Shown piece by piece: positions 52,669 through 61,860 of a DNA stretch of 64,000 nucleotides. Positions within the stretch are counted from its first letter, which is position 1. The number at the start of each line of letters is the position of its first letter. The position numbers and the translations under genes were made by a program. This DNA comes from JAEZPW01 sp035629075 (GTDB lineage: Bacteria; Acidobacteriota; Terriglobia; Terriglobales; Acidobacteriaceae), in assembly GCA_035629075.1 (NCBI GenBank), contig DASPIK010000059.1, positions 1-64,000 of the forward strand, given 5' to 3'. The notes under the pieces are model-generated. The model was not told the origin of the DNA. It saw only the letters and a program-made list of their open reading frames with translations, and did not search any database.

Positions 52669-53903
52669 CTGGATGTCGCCTCCGGATCTTTGAGCGCGAC
52701 CTGTTCACCCGCGCGGAGCCCCGACGAGATCGTGCATTCGCCGCTACTACGGCCGCCTACCATGACCGTTCGCTCTTCAAATTTCGAGCCGCGCCGAACA
52801 TAGACGATGGTTTTCCCGTTCTTCTGGAAGACGGACTCGGAAGGCACAACGATGGCGTCGTCAATGCGATTCAACGCAATTCGGGCGTTGGCGCTCATGC
52901 CCGGGCGCAGTCGCGGATCTGCGTCTCTTATTTCCAACACCACATCGAAGTTTCGCGGAGGCGGCCAGGAACTGAAATCTGGTTTGCCAAGCGTGCTGAT
53001 TTCAGCCACATACGCTGTGAAATCGCGGTCCGGTACAGCCTCCACGTGGATCAAAGCAGTCTGGTTCAACTTGATCTTTCCGCGATCGATCTCATCCACG
53101 CTCACGATGACTCGAAGCGAACTAAGATCTGGAATCTCAGCGATCGACGCACCTGGCCAGGCGCGATCACCAGGCTTGAATTCCGGTGCCGCGCTGTTAG
53201 GGCCGCCTGCACGGTAGTTCTGGGAAAGAGTCACTATCCCGGCCACTGGGGCGCGCAAGGTCAGAGACTCCAACTGACGCTGGGAGAGATTCACATCAAA
53301 CAGTGCCTTCGCCCGCTTCAGCTTCACGATTTCCGTGTCGGCATCGCCTGCCTTTTCGCTTGAGCTGACTTTTATCTGCGTTTCGCTGAGCTTCTGTTGT
53401 TTATCGGCCAGGACAAGTTTGGTCTTCTCGGCTTCGATCTCGGACAGTATTTCTTGTTTGCGAGCGTCGAGTCTGGCGCGTTCCACCTCGTACTCGGCCG
53501 TCAGTACGTCGGTTTTTCTCTGTTCTTGATTCATTCGAGAACGAGCGTCACTCTGTCTGATTTGCGCTTCTGCCGAACGAAGCCCGCTCTGTTTCTGCTC
53601 GAACGTTACCCGCACAGGGGTGATGTCGAACTGAACGACGACATCGCCCTTGTTCACCGTGGCGCCGGTCTTGAGCAAGCTCAAGATCTGGAGATCCCCC
53701 GCGCCGAACGGAGCCGATATCGCAACGGAATGTTTGGCCCTCACTTCGCCGCGGACCTGTTGGTATTCCACGAACTCCTTACGCTTTACCTCTGCGGTCG
53801 GAAGATCGGGTGCACGGTGACGCCGCGCCAGTACTGCGCCACTCGCGAGGACAACGGCGACGATGCCAGCCAATATGAGAACGCGCTTTCGACTGAATGT
53901 CAT
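52665..53903 (-). CDS. HlyD/MacA-family periplasmic adaptor (second in row)
   Basis: A 412-residue adaptor. One N-terminal helix (about 8-25), then AISAPFGAGDLQILSLLKTGATVNKGDVV in parts (lipoyl half), a coiled-coil hairpin (about 85-200), APVAGIVTL, then a beta-barrel domain. Both neighbours overlap it by four bases (ATGA). It differs clearly in sequence from the two other adaptors, so this is not a recent duplication. Confidence 0.9.
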   Translation of the reverse strand: MTFSRKRVLILAGIVAVVLASGAVLARRHRAPDLPTAEVKRKEFVEYQQVRGEVRAKHSVAISAPFGAGDLQILSLLKTGATVNKGDVVVQFDITPVRVTFEQKQSGLRSAEAQIRQSDARSRMNQEQRKTDVLTAEYEVERARLDARKQEILSEIEAEKTKLVLADKQQKLSETQIKVSSSEKAGDADTEIVKLKRAKALFDVNLSQRQLESLTLRAPVAGIVTLSQNYRAGGPNSAAPEFKPGDRAWPGASIAEIPDLSSLRVIVSVDEIDRGKIKLNQTALIHVEAVPDRDFTAYVAEISTLGKPDFSSWPPPRNFDVVLEIRDADPRLRPGMSANARIALNRIDDAIVVPSESVFQKNGKTIVYVRRGSKFEERTVMVGGRSSGECTISSGLRAGEQVALKDPEATSR

Positions 53904-55204
53904 TGCCGACCTTCCCTGCCCGACGCATTGCGGATTAGCTGCGCGCCCTCAGGCACGCCTGACTCAATCACGGCTTCAATATCACTCATCTCCGCAACCG
54001 ACACCTTCACCTTTTCCACGGAGGTGCCTGTTTTGCGAAATACAACCCATTTACCGGAGTCTTGAACCAGCGTGTCGCGCGGGACTATCAGGATGCCGGG
54101 TTTGCGCTTCACTTCCACATCTACCGCGGCCGAGAGGTCCGGCATCAAACGCGGATCATTGCCGCTGATGGTAAAGATTGCCGGATAGTATCGGACTTTG
54201 TCGTTAAGATTGCTGGTTTGGCCAACCGTCGCGACATCAGCCGTCCTGCCGGGTAAACTCAGGTCGGGATACGCGTCGAGCGTGACCCGCACCGGCAGGC
54301 CTTCCGCGAGCAGTCCGACATCGGACTGGTTAACGCGTGCACGAACCTGCATCGCAACCGGATTAACAAGCTTGAGGAATGGCGTCCCCGGGCGCACTTG
54401 GTCACCCTCTTGCACTTCTCCCATCTGGCCGCTCTTCCAGATAGTATTGAGGACCACAATTCCGTTTAGCGGCGCTCGCACGGCGACCTTCTCGCTGTTT
54501 TGTCGCGCGTATTGCATGGCTTTGAGTGCGCGATCACGCTGAATTTCAAGCGTGCGCAGTTCTGCTTGTGCCGCACGTCTTTTCAGTTCGAAAGTCTGCT
54601 GCAACTGCTCCAGCGTAGCCTTCGCCTCTTCGAGGGATTGCTCGTTCTTCTCTGCGTCGATTTTTGAGATCACTTCGTTTCTACGCAGTTCGAGGCGGGC
54701 TGTCTGGAGCGCATGCTCGGCGGCTATCAATTCCGTTCGATCGGCAGCCAGTTGTGCAGCCTGATCCGCCTTCTTTCTGACGATCTGTTGCAGTAGATCT
54801 TTGTAATCAGCCTCCCGGTCGAGCGCCTCCTTGATCTGTGCCTGACGATCGAACTCAACGAGCAGGTCGCCTTTTTTAACGGTCTTTCCGTTCTGCACGA
54901 GTTTGGTGACTACAAGGGAGTTGGAGGCACCAGAAAGCCTCGGAGCTGAGATAGTGACGAACTGGACCGCTTCGACCGTGCCGTTGACGCGCAGCGTGCG
55001 GACGAAATCACTGCGGCGGACCACCGCTAGGCTCGTTAGTGACGTCGTTTGCGAGGATCGGGATTGCCAGGCGATGACAACGGCAACCACGACGACCATG
55101 AGCGCGAGGGCTGCGATGACAAAGGAACGTCGCGGTTTCGTCCCTTTACGGGGCGTATTTACTGTTGGGAGCTGCTCTATTTCAACTTGCGTGCCGGTGC
55201 TCAA
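53900..55204 (-). CDS. HlyD/MacA-family periplasmic adaptor (first in row)
   Basis: About 434 residues if it begins at TTG 55204. The frame is open to 55432, but that part overlaps the hydrolase gene and lacks a membrane signal, so the start must lie closer. A hydrophobic helix follows the basic stretch PRKGTKPRRSF (about 20-50). Then come the lipoyl half (LVVTKLVQNGKTVKKGDLLV), a coiled coil (about 110-220), APLNGIVVL and the barrel domain. It opens a unit of three overlapping adaptor genes. No ATG or GTG in a proper position was seen, so the start stays uncertain. Confidence 0.85.
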   Translation of the reverse strand: MSTGTQVEIEQLPTVNTPRKGTKPRRSFVIAALALMVVVVAVVIAWQSRSSQTTSLTSLAVVRRSDFVRTLRVNGTVEAVQFVTISAPRLSGASNSLVVTKLVQNGKTVKKGDLLVEFDRQAQIKEALDREADYKDLLQQIVRKKADQAAQLAADRTELIAAEHALQTARLELRRNEVISKIDAEKNEQSLEEAKATLEQLQQTFELKRRAAQAELRTLEIQRDRALKAMQYARQNSEKVAVRAPLNGIVVLNTIWKSGQMGEVQEGDQVRPGTPFLKLVNPVAMQVRARVNQSDVGLLAEGLPVRVTLDAYPDLSLPGRTADVATVGQTSNLNDKVRYYPAIFTISGNDPRLMPDLSAAVDVEVKRKPGILIVPRDTLVQDSGKWVVFRKTGTSVEKVKVSVAEMSDIEAVIESGVPEGAQLIRNASGREGRQ

Positions 55205-55343
55205 GACTAGTTCCGTTCGACGGTACAGACGAATTGCAACTGAGCTTAAAAACAGTCTCGGAAGCGAACCAACGTTAACATCTCGCGACACCGCGGAAAA
55301 AGAGAAAAGAAAAGCTGTTTGCAACAAACTGTTGGGTACTTCT

Positions 55344-56117
55344 CTAGATGTTCTGATCTGCTGTCGAGGGAACGTTGGATGGAGTGAGTCCGCGAAGGTT
55401 GGCGACTGTCCTGACGCCTTGCAGTAGTTCACCTAGGCGATCTGGCTGTGTAATCATCGGCAGATGTCCGGTAGGGAGTTCAAACGTCTCCCACCCCAGC
55501 CGCCGAGCGCGTTCGGCCTGCTCAAGATACTCAGCGCCACTTGGCGGAGAGACGGAGACGATGTAGGTTTTCGGAAGACGGTTCACAACCCTACCGGCCC
55601 CAACGAAGGGTTGCTCCAAAGTTCGGCGAGGGTGAGGCCGTAAATGTTTCATAACCCACTCTGCCATCCCTGGGTCATCAATGCCCAGCATCTCTGGCGA
55701 AAACACGCAAGGTATGTCCCAACCGCGCCCGTGGTTGTCCGCAGCACTTCTGAACCACTGGACCACTTCAGGCGGGCGCAGATCGAAATACGACCGTCCT
55801 TGCTCTGGCACGAGTGCGTCGACATATACGAGCGCACTCAGGCGATGTGGAACGCATTCAGCCACGGCGGTAATAACAAAACCCGAATAGCTGTGCCCCA
55901 CAAGCACAACCCCGTGCAGGTCTTCGAATTCGAGTGCATTCACAACGTCAGTGATATGCGTTTGAAGATCGACTTCAGGCGTCAAGAGATGACACCGTTC
56001 CCCGAGCCCAGTGAGCGTCGGCGTAGTCACACCGTGTCCTGCAGCCTTCAACCTGGTCGCAACGGCGCGCCAGCACCACCCGCCGAGAAAACCGCCATGA
56101 ACGAGAACGTATTCCAT
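55344..56117 (-). CDS. Alpha/beta hydrolase of the salicylate-esterase/hydroxynitrile-lyase-like type
   Basis: A 257-residue soluble hydrolase. VLVHGGFLGGWCWRAVATRL with oxyanion-hole HGG, nucleophile Ser76 in VGHSYSGFV, and the catalytic His in ELPTGHLPMITQPDRL. The core TPTLTGLGERCHL and late Asp are those of the EstC/MES-like esterase branch. The start is 5 bp behind the regulator's stop, so the two are likely in one operon. The substrate is unknown. Confidence 0.88.
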   Translation of the reverse strand: MEYVLVHGGFLGGWCWRAVATRLKAAGHGVTTPTLTGLGERCHLLTPEVDLQTHITDVVNALEFEDLHGVVLVGHSYSGFVITAVAECVPHRLSALVYVDALVPEQGRSYFDLRPPEVVQWFRSAADNHGRGWDIPCVFSPEMLGIDDPGMAEWVMKHLRPHPRRTLEQPFVGAGRVVNRLPKTYIVSVSPPSGAEYLEQAERARRLGWETFELPTGHLPMITQPDRLGELLQGVRTVANLRGLTPSNVPSTADQNI

Positions 56118-56122
56118 AATGC

Positions 56123-57847
56123 TCAGTGTTCATTGGTAGGGAGCATTCGCGCGAGAGCGCAGAATCGTTCATCCGAGCGCAAAGCAGAAAACCTCGGGTC
56201 AACGTTCAGAAACAGCGTCCACACGTCACGGTCGTCATAACTCCGTTGCAGCCACCCATGCGCTGCATCGTGGTCGCCGAGCGCAGCGTAGGCGGCTGCC
56301 ATGTGATAACCACAGAGGTATATTGCCCCACTCTTGCATTCCAGGTCAGTAAGCAACTGGGAAGCGGCTTCGTTTGCACCCGTAAGTGCATACGAGCGAG
56401 CAAGTATCATTTGTATCGTCGGGAGATTGTCGGAGAGCGATAAAGCCTGGCGTGCCTCGTCTATAGCCGTCTCGAGATTGCCGAGCTGTTCGCTCGCGAG
56501 TGCTAAATAGGCATGCGGAGCTGGGTGACTGCACTCGAGCTCGCATGTTCGTCTGCACTGCGCCACGGCCTCTTCGTAGCGTCCGGCGCAATATAGCAGC
56601 CATCCACGAATCGAATTGACCGGAACCGATAGAGGATCGATGTCCAGGGCCTTCCGGTTCAGATCGAGACTCTCGGCACGAGAGCCGCGAGCCATAAGAA
56701 CATACGCATACCAGTGATACGCAAGCGAATTTGACGCGTTCAGAGAAATCGCTGTCTGGAATTCTCGTTCAGCGCCAGCCCAGTCCCAGTTCAGTACCAG
56801 CCTGGACCAAGCCAGCGCGACGTGTGCTTCAGGCAAGCCACCATCAGTTGCCAGTGCTTTCAGCGCAGCGTCACGGGCAGCAACAACTGCCTCCTTTGGG
56901 TGAATGAGCCCCCAGCTTGTGAGGACAATGTAGGATTCAGCAATGCCAACATAAGGAAGCCCATAATGGGGAGCTCTTTGCGAGGCCCAACGAAAGTACT
57001 CAAGAGCTCGCTGTACGTTCTGCTCCGTTCGGCGGTGCCAAAAGTAACGACCACGCAGGTACGCTTCTTGTGCCTCTCCGAAATTGGGCTCCTTCTTCCG
57101 TGGCTGAACTACCGAGGATTGCAGCACCGGAACATCCAGCAGGGGAGCGATCGACGAAACCACGTTGGCACAGAAATCAAGCTCGACGTCGCGTCCAACA
57201 TCGAACGACTCTACCCAGAGTGATGCCTGGTTTCGAATGTCTATTAGCTCCAGGCGCAACCGCAGTGCATCCGGCGTTCTTCTCAAACGCCCCGCAAGGA
57301 TTAGTTCTACGGCTAGCTCTTCGCCGATCTGAGGCAGAGGCAACAGCAGCCGGCGAAAGCGGAGAACTGACGCCAATGCGGTGATTCGCACACGGTCAGA
57401 GAAAGCCCGTCCGAAGCTGTCAATCAGCGCCTCAGTAATTCCGTCGGCAAGATAATCATGCTCTGGGTTTCCGGTGGCGTTCTCTATAGGCAGCACGGCT
57501 AAAGGACAGTGCCGAGGCTCTTCGTTGTGCAATCGGGGGATGAACCTGTACCCACGTCCTGGAAGGGTCTGAATGAAGCGCGGGTTCTCTGCTGAGTCGC
57601 CGAGGGCGTCCCTTATTTTGCTAATCGACCTGTTCAGGCTGTGCTCGAAATCGACAAACACATCGTCCGGCCAGAGCTTGCGCCGAAATTCCTCACGCAG
57701 CACCACGTCACCCGGTCGTCGCACGAGCAACGCTAGAACATCGAACGGCTGCTTCTGGAGTTTGACAACGTGGCCATTCTTGCGCAGTTCGCCGGAGCGG
57801 AAATCAATTTCGAAGTTTTCAAACCTTGCGATCTGGTCTTGACTCAC
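56123..57847 (-). CDS. Winged-helix (OmpR/CadC-type) DNA-binding protein with TPR repeats
   Basis: A 574-residue regulator. The N-terminal winged helix (about 7-105) is typical: FENFEIDFRSGELRKNG, PFDVLALLVRRPGDVVLREE, LNRSISKIRDALGD and FIQTLPGRGYRFI. It is followed by a FlgO/adenylate-cyclase-associated-like segment (CPLAVLPIENATGNPEHDYLADG, about 113-230) and then at least six TPRs to the end (e.g. AEREFQTAISLNASNSLAYHWYAY). No membrane helix. This design is common in Acidobacteriota. It may control the hydrolase and export genes that follow; the sequence does not show its binding site. Confidence 0.85.
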   Translation of the reverse strand: MSQDQIARFENFEIDFRSGELRKNGHVVKLQKQPFDVLALLVRRPGDVVLREEFRRKLWPDDVFVDFEHSLNRSISKIRDALGDSAENPRFIQTLPGRGYRFIPRLHNEEPRHCPLAVLPIENATGNPEHDYLADGITEALIDSFGRAFSDRVRITALASVLRFRRLLLPLPQIGEELAVELILAGRLRRTPDALRLRLELIDIRNQASLWVESFDVGRDVELDFCANVVSSIAPLLDVPVLQSSVVQPRKKEPNFGEAQEAYLRGRYFWHRRTEQNVQRALEYFRWASQRAPHYGLPYVGIAESYIVLTSWGLIHPKEAVVAARDAALKALATDGGLPEAHVALAWSRLVLNWDWAGAEREFQTAISLNASNSLAYHWYAYVLMARGSRAESLDLNRKALDIDPLSVPVNSIRGWLLYCAGRYEEAVAQCRRTCELECSHPAPHAYLALASEQLGNLETAIDEARQALSLSDNLPTIQMILARSYALTGANEAASQLLTDLECKSGAIYLCGYHMAAAYAALGDHDAAHGWLQRSYDDRDVWTLFLNVDPRFSALRSDERFCALARMLPTNEH

Positions 57848-58668
57848 CTAAGCACCTCGACCGAAGCGACCAGACTCGGGCGGGGACCCGACCCAGCTTA
57901 GATTCACGGAACTTTAGCACATCCCCCTCCCACCACTCTGGATATCTCGAGTCACTTCCGCCACGAGGCCGAAAAATTCGTATGACTCAGGTCAAAGTGC
58001 CACTGCCGTGAGGCAAATAACTTCATTGCAGTCCCTCTTTGGACATAGCCTTTGCTCGGTCGCAGTGAAGTAACGAAACATATCGTTAGAAGATAAGAGA
58101 GTATCCGTACAGCTTTGTTCATAACCGAAGCTGCCTTCACACCCTCATCGCGCGAGTACGGCGACCGCATGCGTTACTGCGATCAGAGGCCCTGTTCAAC
58201 TTCGCGCCGAAACAGGCGGAATGCGCAGTGCGAAGTTTTCAAACGAGCAAAGTAAGTCGACCTGCAGATGCTCGGTGCCGGTACGATTACCGGCCGCTTT
58301 CAGATCGCGGAAGCAATCGAGCTATTTCGAGAGAACCTCGGACAGGAGAACTGTACGGAGAGCATCGGCATGAGCACGGCTGTTGCAGCCTGGACAAGAC
58401 ATCTCTTTCGGATAACCGGGCGGCCCATTTTCATCAGAGTGTGATCGAACGCAACTCAAAGTGGCCGTTTGATCGCTGCTGTGTTCTATGGGGCTGATCG
58501 AAGTTTTCGGCAGCAAATTACAAATGGGCTACGGAGTGGTTCGCCGATGAAAGGCTAAGAGCCTTGAGTGCGGACACCTGCGGCAAAACGCAAGGAGGGC
58601 ATCTCGGATTATCGGATGGGGAGAGCGGGGCTGGGGTGCCAATTCTTCCTAACACATCAAGGAGGAAA
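57848..58668. other. Long region without a convincing gene between the regulator and the tRNA genes
   Basis: About 820 bases. An inverted repeat TGACTCAGGTCA (57983-57994) lies about 140 bp upstream of the regulator's start. A short open frame at 58268-58444 (plus strand, 58 residues, MLGAGTITGRFQIAEAIELF start) reads protein-like but has no ribosome site. A minus-strand frame at 57952-58122 begins with a hydrophobic stretch (MNKAVRILSYLLTICFV). Neither has enough support to call. No hairpin terminator or RNA gene was recognised. Confidence 0.5.
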
Positions 58669-58745
58669 TGGCGGGGACGACGGGACTCGAACCCGCGGCC
58701 TCTGCCGTGACAGGGCAGCGTTCTAACCAACTGAACTACGTCCCC
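58669..58745 (-). tRNA. tRNA-Asp (anticodon GTC), CCA encoded
   Basis: A 77-base cloverleaf on the minus strand. Acceptor GGGGACG pairs with CGTCCCC perfectly, the anticodon arm is CTGCC-CTGTCAC-GGCAG with GTC, and the T loop GGTTCGAGTCC is standard. The 3' end GCCA is in the DNA. Confidence 0.97.
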
Positions 58746-58797
58746 AGCTCTTTACCGCAGCTCAATTGCTGCAGTTGCTACAGACTTGTGAAGCTTA

Positions 58798-58874
58798 TGG
58801 TGGGCAGTGCAGGGCTCGAACCTGCGACCTCGTGCTTGTAAGGCACGCGCTCTAACCAACTGAGCTAACCGCCC
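58798..58874 (-). tRNA. tRNA-Val (anticodon TAC), CCA encoded
   Basis: A 77-base cloverleaf on the minus strand, 52 bases upstream of tRNA-Asp. Acceptor GGGCGGT pairs with ACTGCCC through one G-T pair; the anticodon arm is CGTGC-CTTACAA-GCACG with TAC; T loop GGTTCGAGCCC. Encoded CCA. The two are probably one transcript. Confidence 0.97.
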
Positions 58875-59148
58875 TCCGCACCATGCCGCAAGCACGCCTT
58901 CCAGCCGTCACGGCCAGTTAAGAGGCCTGCATTGCTCGCTTCGATTTGGAGTATAAATGCCTTCTGAATTTCTGGTCAACACAGCAATTTGAACTTCTTG
59001 CCTGGTTTCGGCTTTTTTATTTTAGGGCAGTTGCAAAGGCAGTCTGGCGCGGGCGGAATTTTAGCCAGCATTGGGCATCTTTTCGCATTCATTCGGAAAC
59101 CAAACCGTTGTCCGCGCTCTGGCGCCAATTTGTCTACGGGAGAGCTCT

Positions 59149-59541
59149 GTGAAAGCCATACTATTTGTCGACGATCATGAAGTGCTCGCCCGGTTGAGCT
59201 GCGAAATTCTTGAAATGCAGGGCTATCGTGCTGTCTCTGCTTACAGTGCGGCCGATGCTCTTGAGAAGTTCGACAAACAGAGGTTCGACATTCTCGTCAC
59301 GGATTTCCGCATGGATGGCATGAACGGGCTCGAACTCGCCAAAACTATTCACGCCAAGGATCCGCAGATTCCAGTCATTATCGTCACTGGCTACGGTCCG
59401 ATCGATGCCGGAACTGAAGTTAAGGCCTGCCTCGCGAAAGACGAGTTGTTCCCTACCCTCCTTGAGAAGATCAAATTGTTCCTCGGTGAAGCCGAGCCAC
59501 GCGAAGACGTGGCGGTGGAAGAGCTGAAGACCGGATCGTAA
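59149..59541 (+). CDS. Single-domain response regulator (receiver only)
   Basis: A 130-residue CheY-like receiver. Acidic pocket Asp8-Asp9 (ILFVDDHE), phosphoacceptor Asp52 in DILVTDFRMDGMNGLEL, switch Thr in VIIVTGYG, and Lys in CLAKDE where KP is usual. No output domain follows. I chose GTG 59149, since GGGAG lies seven bases upstream and the receiver fold starts right after; the frame extends upstream to 59071 without likeness. No kinase is adjacent. The role may be in a phosphorelay. Confidence 0.85.
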   Translation: MKAILFVDDHEVLARLSCEILEMQGYRAVSAYSAADALEKFDKQRFDILVTDFRMDGMNGLELAKTIHAKDPQIPVIIVTGYGPIDAGTEVKACLAKDELFPTLLEKIKLFLGEAEPREDVAVEELKTGS

Positions 59542-59591
59542 GAAGCGCGGCTCAATGTGAGGCGTGAACGCTGACCCTGTTACACTGGCGC

Positions 59592-60482
59592 GTGCGACGA
59601 CTCATCATCAACGCGGACGATCTCGGGCTTACTCCGGGTGTGAACCGCGGGATATTCCACGCACACCAGCAAGGAGTCGTGACCTCCGCCACATTGATGG
59701 CGAATGCCGGTGCCTTTCAGGACGCGGTAACGACCGCTCGGGAATACACTCCTGAAAGGCCTTTAGCTATAGGTTGCCATGTCGTTCTGCTTGATGGCTC
59801 ACCGGTGCTGCCGGCCAATCGTGTTCGCAGCCTGCTTGCATCGCGCAACGGCACGTTGCAGGGCGAATTTCGGAATTCATTCTCAGAACTTGCTGTAGCT
59901 GTCTGTCGCAAGCACATCGCTCCAAACGAGGTGCAGGCCGAAGCCGAGGCCCAGATTCGAACAATCCAGCAGGCCGGGATTCGGTTGTCGCATTTAGACG
60001 CACACAAGCACGCACACCTGTTCCCTTCCGTCTTGAAACCACTGCTGCGCGCGGCCAAAGCGTGTGGAATTCGCGCTCTTCGTAATCCGTTCGCGCCGGT
60101 CAAGCCGCTGGCGTTCGCGCACCTGGCACGCCGTCCACATCTGTGGACACGCTACTCCGAGGTGCGAATGTTGCGCGGCCTCGCCTCCAAGTTTCGCGAA
60201 CTCGTCGATGCCGAAGGGATGATCACGACGGACGGAACGTTTGGGATCGTTGTCACCGGAGCCCTGGATCTGTCGCTGTTTGAAGCCATAATCGGATGCA
60301 TTCCCGAAGGCACTTGGGAGTTCTGCTGTCATCCCGGTTACAACGACCCCGATTTGGCTCGCGTCCGCACGCGCCTTAGGCAGTCGCGGGCTGCGGAGTT
60401 ACAGGTTTTAACCTCGCCTGACGCTCGCGCAGCACTCGCCAGACATGGCGTGCAGCTTGTCTCGTATTGGGATCTGCAATGA
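59592..60482 (+). CDS. ChbG/HpnK (YdjC)-family carbohydrate deacetylase
   Basis: A 296-residue metal-dependent deacetylase. It starts RRLIINADDLGLTPGVNRGI with the metal-binding DD (8-9 region), and holds SATLMANAGAF, IGCHVVLLDG, and the second metal motif HLDAHKHAHLFPSV (about 134-147). It ends in WEFCCHPGYNDP, with a His and Asp typical of the family. GTG start at 59592. HpnK members occur with hopanoid genes and ChbG members act on diacetylchitobiose; the substrate here is unknown. bshA follows after 87 bp. Confidence 0.88.
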   Translation: MRRLIINADDLGLTPGVNRGIFHAHQQGVVTSATLMANAGAFQDAVTTAREYTPERPLAIGCHVVLLDGSPVLPANRVRSLLASRNGTLQGEFRNSFSELAVAVCRKHIAPNEVQAEAEAQIRTIQQAGIRLSHLDAHKHAHLFPSVLKPLLRAAKACGIRALRNPFAPVKPLAFAHLARRPHLWTRYSEVRMLRGLASKFRELVDAEGMITTDGTFGIVVTGALDLSLFEAIIGCIPEGTWEFCCHPGYNDPDLARVRTRLRQSRAAELQVLTSPDARAALARHGVQLVSYWDLQ

Positions 60483-60569
60483 ATCGCCCACGCGTTCGCG
60501 CAATCGAATCAGCAGTAGCATTTCGGGTTTTCACGCCCGCCATCTACAATTTACGATCTGCAATTCACC

Positions 60570-61718
60570 ATGAAGATCGGCATAACATGTTATCCGACGT
60601 ACGGCGGCAGTGGAGTAGTGGCCACCGAGCTTGGCATTGAACTCGCGCAGCGCGGGCACGAGATTCACTTCATCACCTACGCACCGCCCTTTCGTCTAAC
60701 GGAGCCGCAGCCGAACATTCACTATCACGAAGTCGAGGTGTCGCAATATCCGCTGTTCGAGTATCCGCCCTACGATCTCGCTCTTGCCACACGGATGGCT
60801 GAAGTTGCGGAGATATACGAACTCGACCTGCTGCACGTGCACTATGCCATTCCGCACTCGACAAGCGCACTGCTCGCACGACAGATGCTGGCCGCTGCTG
60901 ATAGACCACGCCGCCTGCCGTTCGTCACTACTCTTCACGGCACCGACATTACGATCGTCGGGCAGGACCGCTCATATCTGCCTGTGACGCGGTTTTCCAT
61001 CGAGCAGAGCGATGGCGTGACGTCGATATCGAACTACTTGCGAGAACGCACGATCTCGGAGTTCGACGTGCGTCGTCCAATCGAGGTCATCTGGAACTTC
61101 GTGAACTGCGATCTCTACCAGCGAGATGTCGACGCACTCCGTCGGCGCCGCGAGTTCGCCAATGACGACGAGCGCGTGCTGATCCATCTCTCTAATTTCC
61201 GCCCAGTGAAGCGCGTGCCGGATGTTATCGAGATTTTCGACCAAGTTCAGAAGGTGATTCCGTCCAAGCTCATCCTTATCGGTGATGGCCCTGACCGCTC
61301 GGCTGCTGAGTGGATGGCCCACAACAAGAAGATCAAGGATAGGGTCATCTTCCTCGGAAAACAGGATCGCGTGCACGAGAAACTGGCAATGGCTGATGTC
61401 ATGCTTATGCCCAGCCAGCTTGAGTCGTTCGGCCTGGCAGCGCTCGAAGCAATGGCCTGTGAGGTCGTGCCGATTGCAACGGCGGTAGGCGGCGTGCCTG
61501 AGCTGATTGAGCATGGTGCGACTGGCTATCTGGCGGAGGTCAGTGACGTCGACACCATGGCCCGATGCGCGATCGAAATCCTCTCGGACGAAACCAACTT
61601 ACGGGCTATGGGCAAGCAAGCGCGTCGTTCCGCTCAGTCTCGCTTCTGTGCGAGCAGGATCATTCCGCAGTATGAGAATTACTACCGGAGCGTGCTGGAG
61701 CAGAACGGCAGTCGTTAG
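60570..61718 (+). CDS. bshA: N-acetyl-alpha-D-glucosaminyl L-malate synthase BshA (bacillithiol synthesis)
   Basis: A 382-residue GT4 glycosyltransferase that joins GlcNAc from UDP-GlcNAc to L-malate, the first step of bacillithiol. KIGITCYPTYGGSGVVATELG (2-22 in parts), HEIHFITYAPPFRL, HVHYAIPHSTSALLARQM and TLHGTDITIVGQD are strong BshA signatures. The C-terminal donor site has LIHLSNFRPVKR and PSQLESFGLAALEAMACEV. The later steps need BshB and BshC; the deacetylase just upstream is of another family (YdjC), so it is not an ordinary BshB. Confidence 0.94.
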   Translation: MKIGITCYPTYGGSGVVATELGIELAQRGHEIHFITYAPPFRLTEPQPNIHYHEVEVSQYPLFEYPPYDLALATRMAEVAEIYELDLLHVHYAIPHSTSALLARQMLAAADRPRRLPFVTTLHGTDITIVGQDRSYLPVTRFSIEQSDGVTSISNYLRERTISEFDVRRPIEVIWNFVNCDLYQRDVDALRRRREFANDDERVLIHLSNFRPVKRVPDVIEIFDQVQKVIPSKLILIGDGPDRSAAEWMAHNKKIKDRVIFLGKQDRVHEKLAMADVMLMPSQLESFGLAALEAMACEVVPIATAVGGVPELIEHGATGYLAEVSDVDTMARCAIEILSDETNLRAMGKQARRSAQSRFCASRIIPQYENYYRSVLEQNGSR

Positions 61719-61860
61719 TCGTTGGTCGGCAGTGGTTCTTCTTGAGGCTTGTCCGTGCCGACGCTACTCCGTTTCCGAAAGTCATCCTGAGCGGAGCGAT
61801 CAACCCTGCATTTCGCGCGGACTATCGGTGAGGCTCTGCGCTGACGTATGATTCTGCCGC

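Noticed and set aside
55205..55432. N-terminal extension of the first HlyD adaptor
   Set aside because: It overlaps the hydrolase gene, and no membrane or signal segment occurs before the helix at 55110.
57952..58122. Minus-strand frame starting with a hydrophobic stretch like a signal peptide
   Set aside because: Short, weak ribosome site, no recognisable mature domain; probably chance.
58268..58444. 58-codon plus-strand frame with protein-like composition
   Set aside because: No ribosome site and no recognised relation; kept only as a note in the gene-free region.
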